Positions 8,962-15,909 of a stretch of DNA of 17,248 nucleotides are shown in pieces. Below the pieces are notes generated by a model. That model ran no database searches, was not told where the DNA came from, and saw nothing but the letters and a program-made list of their open reading frames with translations. Within the stretch, counting starts at the first letter, position 1. Every line of letters starts with the position of its first letter. Source of the stretch: Azonexaceae bacterium. Lineage in GTDB: Bacteria > Pseudomonadota > Gammaproteobacteria > Burkholderiales > Rhodocyclaceae. The position numbers and the translations under genes were made by a program. The stretch covers positions 1-17,248 of the forward strand of contig SSTA01000151.1 in assembly GCA_009469685.1 (NCBI GenBank), given 5' to 3'.

Positions 8962-10059
8962 ATGCGCCGCCTGCTCATCGCTCTCGCCGTGATCGTCGTT
9001 CTGCTTGGCATCGGAGCTACGGCAGGACTCCATTACGCAGCCGGAGCGCTGCGGGACAAGATACGCGAAGCCCTCGGCCCGGAGAGCGAAGTCGCGGATA
9101 TCCGCCTGGGCTGGACCGCGGTGGAAGTGGTCGGAGTCCGGGTTCCGGGCCCCAAGGATTGGCCGACCGGCGATGCCTTGCGGGCGGCCCGCATCGTCGT
9201 GGTTCCCGATTTCGCCGCTCTTTTTTCAGAGCGCGAGGTGCGCGTCAATCGCATTACCGTAGATCAGGCTTTTCTCTCGGTCTATCGCACCCGCGACGGG
9301 AAACTCCGCCTACTGCCCGGCATGCTGGAGAAGTCGGCCGAACCGAAAGGGGCCGGGGCCGGCGGTGCGCCGGACATCGCCGTGCGCGTCGACGCCGTCG
9401 AACTCAAGGATTCGGCGCTTGAGCTCTATGACGCTTCGGTCGCCAAACCCCCCCATAAAGTCCGTCTGGAAGGGCTACAGGCCCGGGTCGGCGCCCTGCG
9501 GCTACCGGAACTCACCGGCCAGACTTCCCTGGATCTGCGCGGGACGGTCAAGGGCGTCCAGCACGACGGCAGCTTTTCCGTCGCAGGCTGGATCGAGGTC
9601 GCCAGCAAGGATTCGGACATCGAGACCCACTTGAAGGGCGTCGATCTGGTGGGCCTTCAGCCTTACCTCATCAAGGCTTCCGAAACCGGCGTCCGCCAGG
9701 GGAGCCTGGACCTCGACCTCAAGGCCGGGGTCAAGAAGAACCGCCTCCACGCACCCGGCGTCCTCTCGGTCGCCAACCTGGAACTCGCCGCCGGCAAGGG
9801 GGCTTCGGCCACCTTCATGGGCATGCCGCGGTCCGCGGTCATCGGGATGCTCAAGGACAAAAGCGGGCGCATCACGGTCAAGTTCGTCCTCGACGGCCGC
9901 CTCGACGATCCCAAGTTCTCACTCAACGAAGCCTTCATGACCCGCGTGGGCGCCTCCATGGCGGAGACCCTGGGAGTGAGTCTGGAATCGGTAGCCAAGG
10001 GGGTCAGCAGCGCCAGCCAGGGCATAGGCAAGAGCTTGGGCAAGCTTTTCGGCCAGTAG
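8962..10059 (+). CDS. AsmA/DUF748-like envelope protein
   Basis: A 365-residue protein with one N-terminal membrane segment (residues 3-25), followed by a periplasmic beta-rich region. The pattern of amphipathic strands (VADIRLGWTAVEVVGVRVPGP; VRVDAVELKDSALELYD; SLDLDLKAGVKKNRL) is typical of AsmA-like and DUF748 proteins. These are thought to form lipid-carrying grooves across the periplasm or otherwise affect outer-membrane assembly. The C-terminus (about 320-365) is Ser/Gly/Lys-rich. It sits 60 bases upstream of three phospholipid-synthesis genes on the same strand, which suits a role in lipid handling; that link is inferred from position. No enzymatic motif is visible. Family call is moderate, specific function unknown. 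Confidence 0.7.
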   Translation: MRRLLIALAVIVVLLGIGATAGLHYAAGALRDKIREALGPESEVADIRLGWTAVEVVGVRVPGPKDWPTGDALRAARIVVVPDFAALFSEREVRVNRITVDQAFLSVYRTRDGKLRLLPGMLEKSAEPKGAGAGGAPDIAVRVDAVELKDSALELYDASVAKPPHKVRLEGLQARVGALRLPELTGQTSLDLRGTVKGVQHDGSFSVAGWIEVASKDSDIETHLKGVDLVGLQPYLIKASETGVRQGSLDLDLKAGVKKNRLHAPGVLSVANLELAAGKGASATFMGMPRSAVIGMLKDKSGRITVKFVLDGRLDDPKFSLNEAFMTRVGASMAETLGVSLESVAKGVSSASQGIGKSLGKLFGQ

Positions 10060-10119
10060 TGGGCTGCGTCGGGACGGCCATGCCATAATCCTGGCCGACC
10101 CCGCCGCCCCCAATCCACC

Positions 10120-10725
10120 ATGATTTCCGTCTACCAGCTCAAACCCCGGTTCCAGGCACTGCTGCGGCCTGGCGTTGCGGGGCTGGCGCAAGCGGGGGTC
10201 ACGGCCAACGCCGTCACCTTGCTGGCCATGACCATTTCCCTGGTCCTCGGAATCCTGCTCTTCCTTAAACCCGAGCCGGTTCTGTTTCTGCTCCTTCCGC
10301 TGTGGATGTTCCTGCGCATGGCCTTGAATGCGGTGGACGGCATGCTGGCAAGGGAATTCGGCCAGAAATCGGCCCTCGGTGCCTACCTCAACGAGCTGAC
10401 CGACGTCGTCTCCGACGCCGCCCTCTATCTCCCTTTCGTCGCCGTGACTCCCTTCGGCTGGGGGAGCGTGGGTGCCGTCATCTTCATTGCCGCCCTGTCC
10501 GAAATGACCGGAGCCCTCGGCCCCTTGATCGGCGCACCGCGCCAGTACGATGGCCCCATGGGCAAGAGCGACCGCGCCGTGCTGTTTGGCGGCCTCGGCC
10601 TTTGGCTGGGACTGACCGGCGCACTGCCGGAGTGGGCGTTCTGGGCCCTGCCCGGCGCAACCCTGCTGATCGCCCTGAATATCGTCAATCGCATCCGGAG
10701 CGGCCTCGCCGCAGCCGGAAACTGA
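10120..10725 (+). CDS. ynbA: CDP-alcohol phosphatidyltransferase, YnbA-like
   Basis: A 201-residue inner-membrane protein, the same length as E. coli YnbA as I recall it, and similar from the first residues (YQLKPRFQALLRP). The CDP-alcohol phosphotransferase motif DG-x2-AR-x8-G-x3-D-x3-D appears as D73-G74...A77-R78...G87...N91...D95. The first Asp of the extended motif is N70, and the third is N91. As I recall, YnbA carries Asn at the same places, so this is a subfamily trait and not damage. Canonical enzymes swap CMP on CDP-diacylglycerol for an alcohol; the YnbA product is unknown. It is the first of three closely packed genes with an acyltransferase and a CDP-DAG synthase homologue. Confidence 0.82.
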   Translation: MISVYQLKPRFQALLRPGVAGLAQAGVTANAVTLLAMTISLVLGILLFLKPEPVLFLLLPLWMFLRMALNAVDGMLAREFGQKSALGAYLNELTDVVSDAALYLPFVAVTPFGWGSVGAVIFIAALSEMTGALGPLIGAPRQYDGPMGKSDRAVLFGGLGLWLGLTGALPEWAFWALPGATLLIALNIVNRIRSGLAAAGN

Positions 10726-10729
10726 AGCG

Positions 10730-11365
10730 ATGAGCCTGCTCGCCCGCGGAGTAGGCGCCTTGATCGGTGGCCTCGCCCGCCTGATCACCGGGGTTCGTGC
10801 CCTCTGGCGCGGCTGCGCCCCGGAGGATCGTTTGCGGGTCTATTTCGCCAATCACAACAGCCACATCGATTTCATCCTCGTCTGGGCCTCCCTGCCGCCG
10901 GAGTTGCGCCGCCGAACCCGTCCGGTCGCCGGGGCCGACTACTGGCTCAAGGACGCAGCCCGCCGCTTCATCGTCAATGACGTCTTCCGCGCCGTTCTGG
11001 TGGACCGCACCCGAGGCAGCCAGGACGGCGGCCCCAACCCCGTGGACTTGATGGCCGAGTCCCTGGCCGGCGGCGACTCACTCATCCTCTTCCCAGAAGG
11101 CACCCGCAATCTGGGCGACAGCCCGCTCCTCCCGTTCAAGAGCGGCATCTACCACTTGGCCCGTTGCAAGCCGGAAGTCGAGTTCATTCCAGTCTGGATC
11201 GAGAATCTTGGCCGGGTGATGCCCAAGGGCGCCCTGATTCCGGTACCGCTGCTCTGTACCCTGACCTTCGGGCAACCCCTGACTATCGTTCCTGGCGAAG
11301 AGAAGGAAGCCTTCCTCGCCCGCTGCAGGAATGCCATGATTGCCCTCGCCCCACCTGCCGACTGA
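10730..11365 (+). CDS. PlsC-like 1-acylglycerol-3-phosphate acyltransferase
   Basis: A 211-residue protein of the PlsC/LPLAT family. The catalytic H-x4-D is H42-D47 in NHNSHIDF, and the substrate-binding FPEGTR is at 121-126. Both are complete. Members use acyl-ACP or acyl-CoA to acylate lysophosphatidic acid or related lipids at the inner membrane. There is a weak hydrophobic N-terminus but no strong membrane segment. It begins four bases after the ynbA-like stop and ends four bases before the next start, so co-translation is likely. Sitting between a CDP-alcohol transferase and a CDP-DAG synthase homologue, it probably supplies or remodels acyl chains for the same lipid. Exact acceptor unknown. 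Confidence 0.85.
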   Translation: MSLLARGVGALIGGLARLITGVRALWRGCAPEDRLRVYFANHNSHIDFILVWASLPPELRRRTRPVAGADYWLKDAARRFIVNDVFRAVLVDRTRGSQDGGPNPVDLMAESLAGGDSLILFPEGTRNLGDSPLLPFKSGIYHLARCKPEVEFIPVWIENLGRVMPKGALIPVPLLCTLTFGQPLTIVPGEEKEAFLARCRNAMIALAPPAD

Positions 11366-11369
11366 ATCC

Positions 11370-12314
11370 ATGAGCGCCCAGGAAACCCTGTTCTACGTCT
11401 TCGCCGGCGTCTTTGCCGTCCTCGGTCTGGCCAGCGGCATCGCCATCCTGCTGCGCCGCCGCCTCGCGCCCGGCACCCCCACCGCCACCCAGGACAATCT
11501 GGAGGCCCGCATCAAGGCCTGGTGGATCATGATCGCCTGCCTGGCACTGGCCTTCTGGATCGGGCGAGCCGGCATCATCGCCCTCTTCGCCTTCATCTCG
11601 CTGCAGTCCTTGCGGGAATTCATTTCGCTCACCCACACGCGACGGGGCGATCACCACGCGCTGGTATGGAGTTTCTTCGTCTTTCTGCCACTGCAATATG
11701 TGCTGGTGGCCATCGACTGGTACGGTCTCTTCTCCATCCTGATCCCCGTCTACGCCTTCCTGCTGCTGCCCATGGCCGCCGCCCTCGGCGAGGACACCAC
11801 CCGCTTCCTCGAGCGGGCGGCCAAGGTCCAGTGGGGACTGATGATCTGCGTCTATTGCCTCTCCCACGTTCCCGCCCTGCTCACCTTGCCCATCGCCGGT
11901 TTTGAGGGCAGGAACGCCCTGCTGGTGGTCTTTCTCATCCTCACCGTGCAGGCCAGCGACGTCTGTCAGTACGTCTGGGGCAAGCTCTGCGGCCGCCACA
12001 AGCTGTCCGCCAACATCTCCCCTTCCAAGACCGTCGAAGGCCTGATCGGCGGCGTCCTCACCTCCACCGCCGTCGGCGCCGCCCTCTGGTGGATGACACC
12101 TTTCCTTCCCTGGCAGGCCGCCCTGGTTGCCCTCGCCATCAATATCATGGGTTTCTTTGGCGGCTTCGTCCTCTCCGCCATCAAACGCGATCGCGGCGTC
12201 AAGGACTGGGGCACCCTCATCGAAGGTCACGGCGGCATGCTCGACCGCGTCGATTCGATCAGCTTCTCCGCCCCCGTCTTCTTCCACATCGTCCGCTACT
12301 GGTGGGTCGCTTAG
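11370..12314 (+). CDS. ynbB: phosphatidate cytidylyltransferase (CdsA/YnbB-like)
   Basis: A 314-residue polytopic membrane protein with about eight hydrophobic segments. It carries the CdsA signature almost perfectly at 269-295: S-A-I-K-R-x4-K-D-W-G ... H-G-G-M-L-D-R-V-D. CdsA enzymes make CDP-diacylglycerol from phosphatidate and CTP. Gene order with the ynbA-like gene matches the E. coli ynbAB pair, so this is likely the accessory (YnbB) type and not the essential housekeeping CdsA, which is usually found near uppS and dxr. I chose ATG 11370, five bases after the acyltransferase stop, over the upstream in-frame ATG 11340, which lies inside that gene. A 9-bp inverted repeat starts at the stop codon. 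Confidence 0.88.
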   Translation: MSAQETLFYVFAGVFAVLGLASGIAILLRRRLAPGTPTATQDNLEARIKAWWIMIACLALAFWIGRAGIIALFAFISLQSLREFISLTHTRRGDHHALVWSFFVFLPLQYVLVAIDWYGLFSILIPVYAFLLLPMAAALGEDTTRFLERAAKVQWGLMICVYCLSHVPALLTLPIAGFEGRNALLVVFLILTVQASDVCQYVWGKLCGRHKLSANISPSKTVEGLIGGVLTSTAVGAALWWMTPFLPWQAALVALAINIMGFFGGFVLSAIKRDRGVKDWGTLIEGHGGMLDRVDSISFSAPVFFHIVRYWWVA

Positions 12315-12357
12315 CGGGGACATATCCTGCCCCGGACGGTGCGATCACGCTAAGCGG
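12309..12357. repeat. inverted repeat at the end of the ynbB-like gene
   Basis: CGCTTAGCG (12309-12317) and CGCTAAGCG (12349-12357) are perfect 9-bp arms around 31 bases that contain GGGG and CCCC tracts. The first arm covers the TAG stop codon. No T tract follows, so it is not a canonical terminator by itself; a stronger hairpin follows at 12370. Confidence 0.45.
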
Positions 12358-12363
12358 CGATCA

Positions 12364-12415
12364 AATAAGCGAAGGGCGGAAGCAGGATGACCTGCTTCCG
12401 CCCTTCGGCTATTTT
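12364..12415. terminator. strong 17-bp hairpin, probable bidirectional terminator
   Basis: CGAAGGGCGGAAGCAGG (12370-12386) and its perfect complement (12391-12407) enclose the loop ATGA. Outer bases AAATA (12363-12367) and TATTT (12410-12414) can extend the stem past a small internal loop. The tail is TATTTT on the plus strand and CTTATTT on the minus strand. It lies 56 bases after the ynbB-like stop and 70 bases beyond the end of the minus-strand GTVPR gene, so it can end both transcripts. Confidence 0.75.
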
Positions 12416-12476
12416 GCGTCTTCGCGCGTCCCTGCTGACGCAGGTCCCGCAGACGAAAAGCGCTACGGCTTAAGGC

Positions 12477-12551
12477 TTAGCGGGGAACGGTGCCACGAGG
12501 AACGGTGCCACGGGGAACGGTACCACGGGGAACGGTGCCGAGAATGCTCAT
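12477..12551 (-). CDS. micro-gene encoding a 24-aa GTVPR tandem-repeat peptide
   Basis: ATG (12551-12549) starts a 24-codon frame reading MSIL followed by four exact GTVPR units, and TAA (12479-12477) follows the last unit directly. GGAGG (12560-12556, minus) lies four bases upstream. The four 15-base units differ at only three bases, all synonymous third positions (GGC/GGT, CCC/CCT, CGT/CGC), as expected if the peptide is what is conserved. A sigma-54-like promoter (12612-12595) and an enhancer-like site (12693-12676) precede it, and the 17-bp hairpin follows, giving a transcript of roughly 220 bases. The peptide is basic (four Arg) with no acidic residue, signal peptide or Cys. I know no function for it. 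Alternatives: a dual-function small RNA, or a chance frame over a minisatellite. Confidence 0.6.
   Translation of the reverse strand: MSILGTVPRGTVPRGTVPRGTVPR
12482..12541. repeat. four tandem 15-bp repeats
   Basis: Units at 12482-12496, 12497-12511, 12512-12526 and 12527-12541 read GGGGAACGGTGCCAC with single-base changes (A at 12498, A at 12522, GA for AC at 12540-12541). The unit length is a multiple of three. On the minus strand each unit encodes GTVPR. There are no spacers, so this is not a CRISPR array. Confidence 0.9.
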
Positions 12552-12594
12552 AATGCCTCCAGAGAATAAAGATTTCAGGTCCAGCACTGACGCT

Positions 12595-12612
12595 TAAGCA
12601 CAGATGATGCCA
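12595..12612 (-). promoter_or_regulatory. candidate sigma-54 (-24/-12) promoter of the GTVPR micro-gene
   Basis: Read on the minus strand, TGGCATC-ATCT-GTGCTT fits TGGCACG-N4-TTGCW with three mismatches. GG (12611-12610) and GC (12599-12598) are exactly 10 bases apart. The predicted start is near 12586, 35 bases before the ATG. No convincing sigma-70 promoter is seen in the same stretch. Confidence 0.55.
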
Positions 12613-12675
12613 TCTTTAACAAGCTTATGTTTATTATTGATTAATCCATTTAGTTCCGGCACGAGCAGCACGATT

Positions 12676-12693
12676 CTGTAAAGTTTTCCGACG
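12676..12693 (-). promoter_or_regulatory. candidate enhancer (activator) site upstream of the GTVPR promoter
   Basis: On the minus strand this reads CGTCGGAAAACTTTACAG. It is 14/18 identical to the site upstream of the PEP-CTERM promoter and its end is 65 bases from the -24 GG (64 there). It covers about -107 to -90. The binder is inferred to be an NtrC-family regulator such as PrsR. Confidence 0.5.
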
Positions 12694-12797
12694 ATCACAG
12701 AGGCAACTCTTGGCCGTCAAATCCCCCGGGCTTGTCTGGGCGCCCCGGAATCAACCGGAATGACGCTCCCGCCGATAGAATGACGCGTTTCTCAAAC

Positions 12798-12819
12798 TGG
12801 CGCCCGTTTCGGGGCGCCA
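12798..12819 (+). repeat. GC-rich hairpin in the leader of the ATP-grasp gene
   Basis: TGGCGCCC (12798-12805) and GGGCGCCA (12812-12819) form a perfect 8-bp stem with a six-base loop, 35 bases before the ATG at 12855. There is no T tail. It could be an mRNA leader structure or an operator. Apart from this and the micro-gene elements, I see nothing else in 12694-12854 beyond a lone TAGAAT (12776-12781) without a matching -35. Confidence 0.45.
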
Positions 12820-12854
12820 ACGGGTGAATCGGCTTCCATCCCTCAAGGATATCC

Positions 12855-14015
12855 ATGCGATTTTCAGAAAAATTAGATTCCTTCTGGTGCTCAGCCGCGG
12901 AGATTTCGCGGACTGAAGGGAAAGGCATCCTGCGCCAACTCTCCGAAATTGCACGCCATAAGTTCCGCAATCCCACCTTGGGCATTACGGACTACTACAC
13001 CTATCGCCTGCACAGACTCGACCCGGGCAACCGTTCGCTGTCGCAGAGCTATCTCGGCTGGCGTGTGCAAGAGGAACTCGCCTATGCCGTCAACGTTCGT
13101 GCCGCCGTCCTTCCCGGCTGGGACAAATTTACCTTTCATCTCTACGCGGACAGGTTTGGCATCCCCGCTCCCCGCGTTCTCGCCAGCTTCCGGCCTTGTC
13201 TCGTCCCTCAAGAGCAAGCTTCCGGCACCTTGCTGACCCATTCTGATCAGTTGGAAGACTGGTTGCGCGCCAACAAGCAATGGCCGATCTTCGCCAAACC
13301 CTGCTTTAGCCAGCAGAGCGTCGGTTGCTTTCATATCTCCAGCTACCATGCGGCGGACGACACGCTTGAATTTCTGGGCGACAAACCGATGCGCGTCGAG
13401 GATTTCGTCAGGAAAGTCATCCTGGCACCGAGCGGCCCCTACTTCAAGCGCGAAATGGGCTACCTTTTTCAGGCCGTTATGCACCCCCATGACGATATTG
13501 TGGCGCTCACCGGAAACTCGACGATCTCAGGGATCCGAGTCATCGTCGCCCAAGATGAAACTGGGCCGGAAATTGTTTCAGCCTTCTGGCGAATTGCGCG
13601 TCATGCCCGTGTCAGCGACCTATGGATCGATCGCGAATCCGGGCATCTGGCGGCTCCGGTCGAGGTGGAGAGCGGGATCGTAGGGGCCGCAATCAACGGT
13701 CTGGCGCCGCAGGAATTCACCCATAGCCCCGAAACGGGCGTTCCCATTCAAGGATTTCAACTTCCCGACTGGTCGGTCGCCAAAGCGCTGTGCCTCGCCT
13801 CGGCCACCATTTTTCCCCTGGTGCGACTCCAGCATTGGGATGTGGCGCTGACCGACCAAGGGCCCCGCCTTCTCGAATTCAATGACGTGGGCGCCTTCGG
13901 ATTTCCGCAAATGTTTGGTCAAGGCCTCCTGACGCCGAAACTTCGCAAGATTCTGATCGAGAAGGGCGATAAACGCCGCTATCCATGGATCGAAAGTCTC
14001 TGCAGCCAATCATGA
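12855..14015 (+). CDS. ATP-grasp protein of the sugar-transfer-associated type
   Basis: A 386-residue soluble protein resembling the ATPgrasp_ST group (PF14397). Visible blocks: a helical N-terminal region, WDKFTFHLYADRFGIPAPRVLASF (89-112) leading into the ATP-grasp fold, a nucleotide-binding Lys in FAKPC (146-150), the SGIRVIVAQ strand (225-233), and the metal-site end HWDVALTDQGPRLLEFND (327-344) with Asp329, Glu341 and Asn343. The usual glycine-rich loop after the Lys reads SQQSVGCFH, which is atypical. ATP-grasp enzymes join a carboxylate to an amine or thiol through acyl phosphate; this group is found near glycan genes but its substrate is unknown. AAGGA (12845-12849) sets the start. 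It is divergent from the GTVPR micro-gene. Its GC content is lower than that of its neighbours. Confidence 0.72.
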   Translation: MRFSEKLDSFWCSAAEISRTEGKGILRQLSEIARHKFRNPTLGITDYYTYRLHRLDPGNRSLSQSYLGWRVQEELAYAVNVRAAVLPGWDKFTFHLYADRFGIPAPRVLASFRPCLVPQEQASGTLLTHSDQLEDWLRANKQWPIFAKPCFSQQSVGCFHISSYHAADDTLEFLGDKPMRVEDFVRKVILAPSGPYFKREMGYLFQAVMHPHDDIVALTGNSTISGIRVIVAQDETGPEIVSAFWRIARHARVSDLWIDRESGHLAAPVEVESGIVGAAINGLAPQEFTHSPETGVPIQGFQLPDWSVAKALCLASATIFPLVRLQHWDVALTDQGPRLLEFNDVGAFGFPQMFGQGLLTPKLRKILIEKGDKRRYPWIESLCSQS

Positions 14016-14138
14016 CGCTGCCTCCGGGCCCCGCTCTCGGCGGATCCGTCGGGCAGCGGGCTCGGGCTGGGTGGGGCCAGCACGACTGGGCTGCCGCGAG
14101 ATTTCCCTCGCCCTGAGCGTAGGCGCCAAGGCGGATGG

Positions 14139-14678
14139 CTAGCCGAGCAAGCGATCAGGCCGCAACTCGAGGCTGCGCTCCTCGTCCCCCAACCAAACCA
14201 CGCCTTCCTGTACCGTGCATTGCAGGCGCATGCTGCGGTCGGCGAGGCCTGCCAGGGCGGTGCTCTGGTCCGCAGGCAGGCGCAGCACGGTCAAGTTGGC
14301 ATGGGCGGACAGTGGCCCCTGGTTCTGTTGCCACCAGATGTCGACGGCCTTGCCGCCGTAAGTCAGGACGACGACCCTTTCCGCCCGGTGACAGGCTTTG
14401 CGGACGGCACGCTCGTCGGGCAGTCCGACATCGATCCAGGTGAGCAGCCGCCCATCGGGAGCCGTCTCCAGGAGGTCGGCCTCATCCTCGGCGGACAGAC
14501 CGCGGCCGAAGGCAAGATCGTCGCTCGCGTGCAGTGCAAAGGCCAGCAAGCGCACCATCATCCGCTCGTCGGTCTCGGAGGGATGGCGAGCCAGAGTGAG
14601 GCTGTGGGTCTGGTAGTAATGGCGGTCGAGGTCGGAAATCTGCAACTCGGCCTTGAAGATGGTTGCCTTGAGGGCCAT
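14139..14678 (-). CDS. yaeQ: YaeQ family protein
   Basis: A 179-residue protein close to E. coli YaeQ (about 181). The start MALKATIFKAELQISDLDR, the block LTLARHPSETDERMMVRLLAF, GLPDERAVRKACHRA and IWWQQNQG all match the family. I therefore chose ATG 14678; the reading frame is open further upstream, but that part does not match. YaeQ has a PD-(D/E)XK nuclease-like fold and its biochemical role is still unclear; an early link to RfaH function is not settled. No signal peptide. Its promoter must lie in the 94-base gap shared with the divergent DUF3617-like gene. Identity is secure, function is not. Confidence 0.92.
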   Translation of the reverse strand: MALKATIFKAELQISDLDRHYYQTHSLTLARHPSETDERMMVRLLAFALHASDDLAFGRGLSAEDEADLLETAPDGRLLTWIDVGLPDERAVRKACHRAERVVVLTYGGKAVDIWWQQNQGPLSAHANLTVLRLPADQSTALAGLADRSMRLQCTVQEGVVWLGDEERSLELRPDRLLG

Positions 14679-14772
14679 GGGAACCCCGGAAAAAAGAGCG
14701 ATTATCCAGGGTGCTGACGAATTCCCCAAAGCCGGCTAGCATGAGGAATCCCTGATCCTTGCCGGAGCCGCC

Positions 14773-15333
14773 ATGCCCTATACCCGCCTTGCCGTATGCC
14801 TCGTCCTCGCCGCCGCTAGCGCAGCGGTGGCGGCAGCCGACCTACCCCGCCGCAAGTCCGGCCTGTGGGAAATGAAGACCCAGATGGAAGGCATGCCTTC
14901 CCAGGGCCCCATGCAGATGTGCGTGGATCAGGCGAGCGACAACCTGATGCGGGACGAAGGGAGCCGCCAGAAACCCGACTGCCCGGTCATGGAGGTCAGC
15001 CAGGGGGCCGGCGGCAAGGTCATCCTGCACTCGGTCTGCCGCATGGAAAAGACCACCGCCACGACCGATGCGGTCATGACCGGGGACTTCAACAGCGGCT
15101 ACCGCAGCGACATGAAGATCCGGTACAACCCGCCCATGCACGGCATGAGCGAAATGAAAATGGTTCAGGAAGCCCGCTGGCTCGGTCCCTGCAAACCCGG
15201 GCAGAAGCCCGGCGACGTGATGATGCCGGGCATGCCCGGCGGCAAGATGAATATGCAGGACATGCAGCGCATGATGAATGACCCGGAAGTCCAGAAAATG
15301 ATGCGTCAGCAACGGGGGGCCGGAGGCTATTGA
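14773..15333 (+). CDS. secreted DUF3617-like protein
   Basis: A 186-residue protein with a Sec signal peptide (residues 1 to about 22, ending AVAAA-D). The mature part begins RRKSGLWEMKTQMEG, the usual opening of DUF3617 proteins, followed by MQMCVDQASD, two more Cys around residues 70 and 89, and GDFNSGYRSDMKIRYNPP. The pattern of paired Cys suggests disulfides in the periplasm. The C-terminal 50 residues are unusually Met-rich (MMPGMPGGKMNMQDMQRM), which could bind copper or silver ions; that is inference. Function of the family is unknown. It is divergent from yaeQ and about 125 bases upstream of the rhodanese gene. Confidence 0.8.
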   Translation: MPYTRLAVCLVLAAASAAVAAADLPRRKSGLWEMKTQMEGMPSQGPMQMCVDQASDNLMRDEGSRQKPDCPVMEVSQGAGGKVILHSVCRMEKTTATTDAVMTGDFNSGYRSDMKIRYNPPMHGMSEMKMVQEARWLGPCKPGQKPGDVMMPGMPGGKMNMQDMQRMMNDPEVQKMMRQQRGAGGY

Positions 15334-15459
15334 GAGCTTTCTGCCGCCTGTACATGGGAGGAAGGTCAAGCAACGCCGGTCTGTCCTTCGTTTCCTGGTG
15401 AGAATTTCGCTGCCTGCCAGCTGTCAAATCTCCTCTGCCCCCTCTCTTCGGAGAAAGCC

Positions 15460-15903
15460 ATGAATGCCTGCCTTCGCCTGCTCGTCCTCCTCCTGGTGGC
15501 CACTGCCGCCCGGGCCGAAATCATCGACATCGACAACCGCGAGTTGGCGCGCCTGGTGGCTGCCGGCGTCCCGGTCATCGACGTACGGACCGCTTCCGAG
15601 TGGGAAGAAACCGGCATCGTCCCCGGCAGCCGCCTCCTCACGTATTTCGACGAAAACGGCAAGGCCGATCCCCCGGCCTGGCTTGCCAAAGCCCAGGCCT
15701 ACGCCAAAGCCGGGCAGCCGGTGGCCGTGATCTGCCGCAGCGGTAACCGCACCAAGGTGGTGAGTCGCTACCTCTCCCAGGAAGCCGGCTATGCCAAGGT
15801 GTACAACGTCAAGGGCGGCATCCGGTCGTGGATCGAGGAGGGCCGCCCGACCGCTCCGGCGGCTCCAACTCTCGCTTCCTGCCGCGCCAATCAGAGCTGC
15901 TGA
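15460..15903 (+). CDS. periplasmic rhodanese-like protein
   Basis: A 147-residue single-domain rhodanese with a Sec signal peptide (cleavage after about residue 19, TAARA-E). Active-site loop ICRSGNRT has the catalytic Cys92, and the preceding VIDVRTASEWEETGIVPGS (39-57) is the CH2A-type block. Rhodaneses carry a persulfide on this Cys and move sulfane sulfur to acceptors such as thiols or cyanide. GGAGAAAG (15450-15457) is a good Shine-Dalgarno for ATG 15460. The C-terminus after residue 130 is a Pro/Ala linker ending SCRANQSC, with two extra Cys. The next small gene begins six bases after its stop and in the same frame. Confidence 0.88.
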   Translation: MNACLRLLVLLLVATAARAEIIDIDNRELARLVAAGVPVIDVRTASEWEETGIVPGSRLLTYFDENGKADPPAWLAKAQAYAKAGQPVAVICRSGNRTKVVSRYLSQEAGYAKVYNVKGGIRSWIEEGRPTAPAAPTLASCRANQSC

Positions 15904-15909
15904 TCCCGC

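Noticed and set aside
12482..12541. CRISPR array
   Set aside because: Contiguous 15-base units with no spacers and no cas genes nearby.
12089..12553. Plus-strand frame ending in GERCH repeats
   Set aside because: It overlaps the CDP-DAG synthase gene out of frame and crosses the terminator hairpin; the minus-strand reading of the repeats has start, Shine-Dalgarno and stop in place.
12732..12781. Sigma-70 promoter of the ATP-grasp gene using TAGAAT
   Set aside because: TAGAAT is good, but no -35 lies at a suitable distance; TTGTCT is 38 bases upstream.
12695..12985. Minus-strand 96-codon frame upstream of the ATP-grasp gene
   Set aside because: It overlaps the ATP-grasp start and the enhancer-like site region and has no recognisable features.
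15901..15903. TGA read as selenocysteine joining rhodanese and Cys-rich protein
   Set aside because: I see no clear SECIS-like hairpin after the codon and the position is not a known catalytic site.
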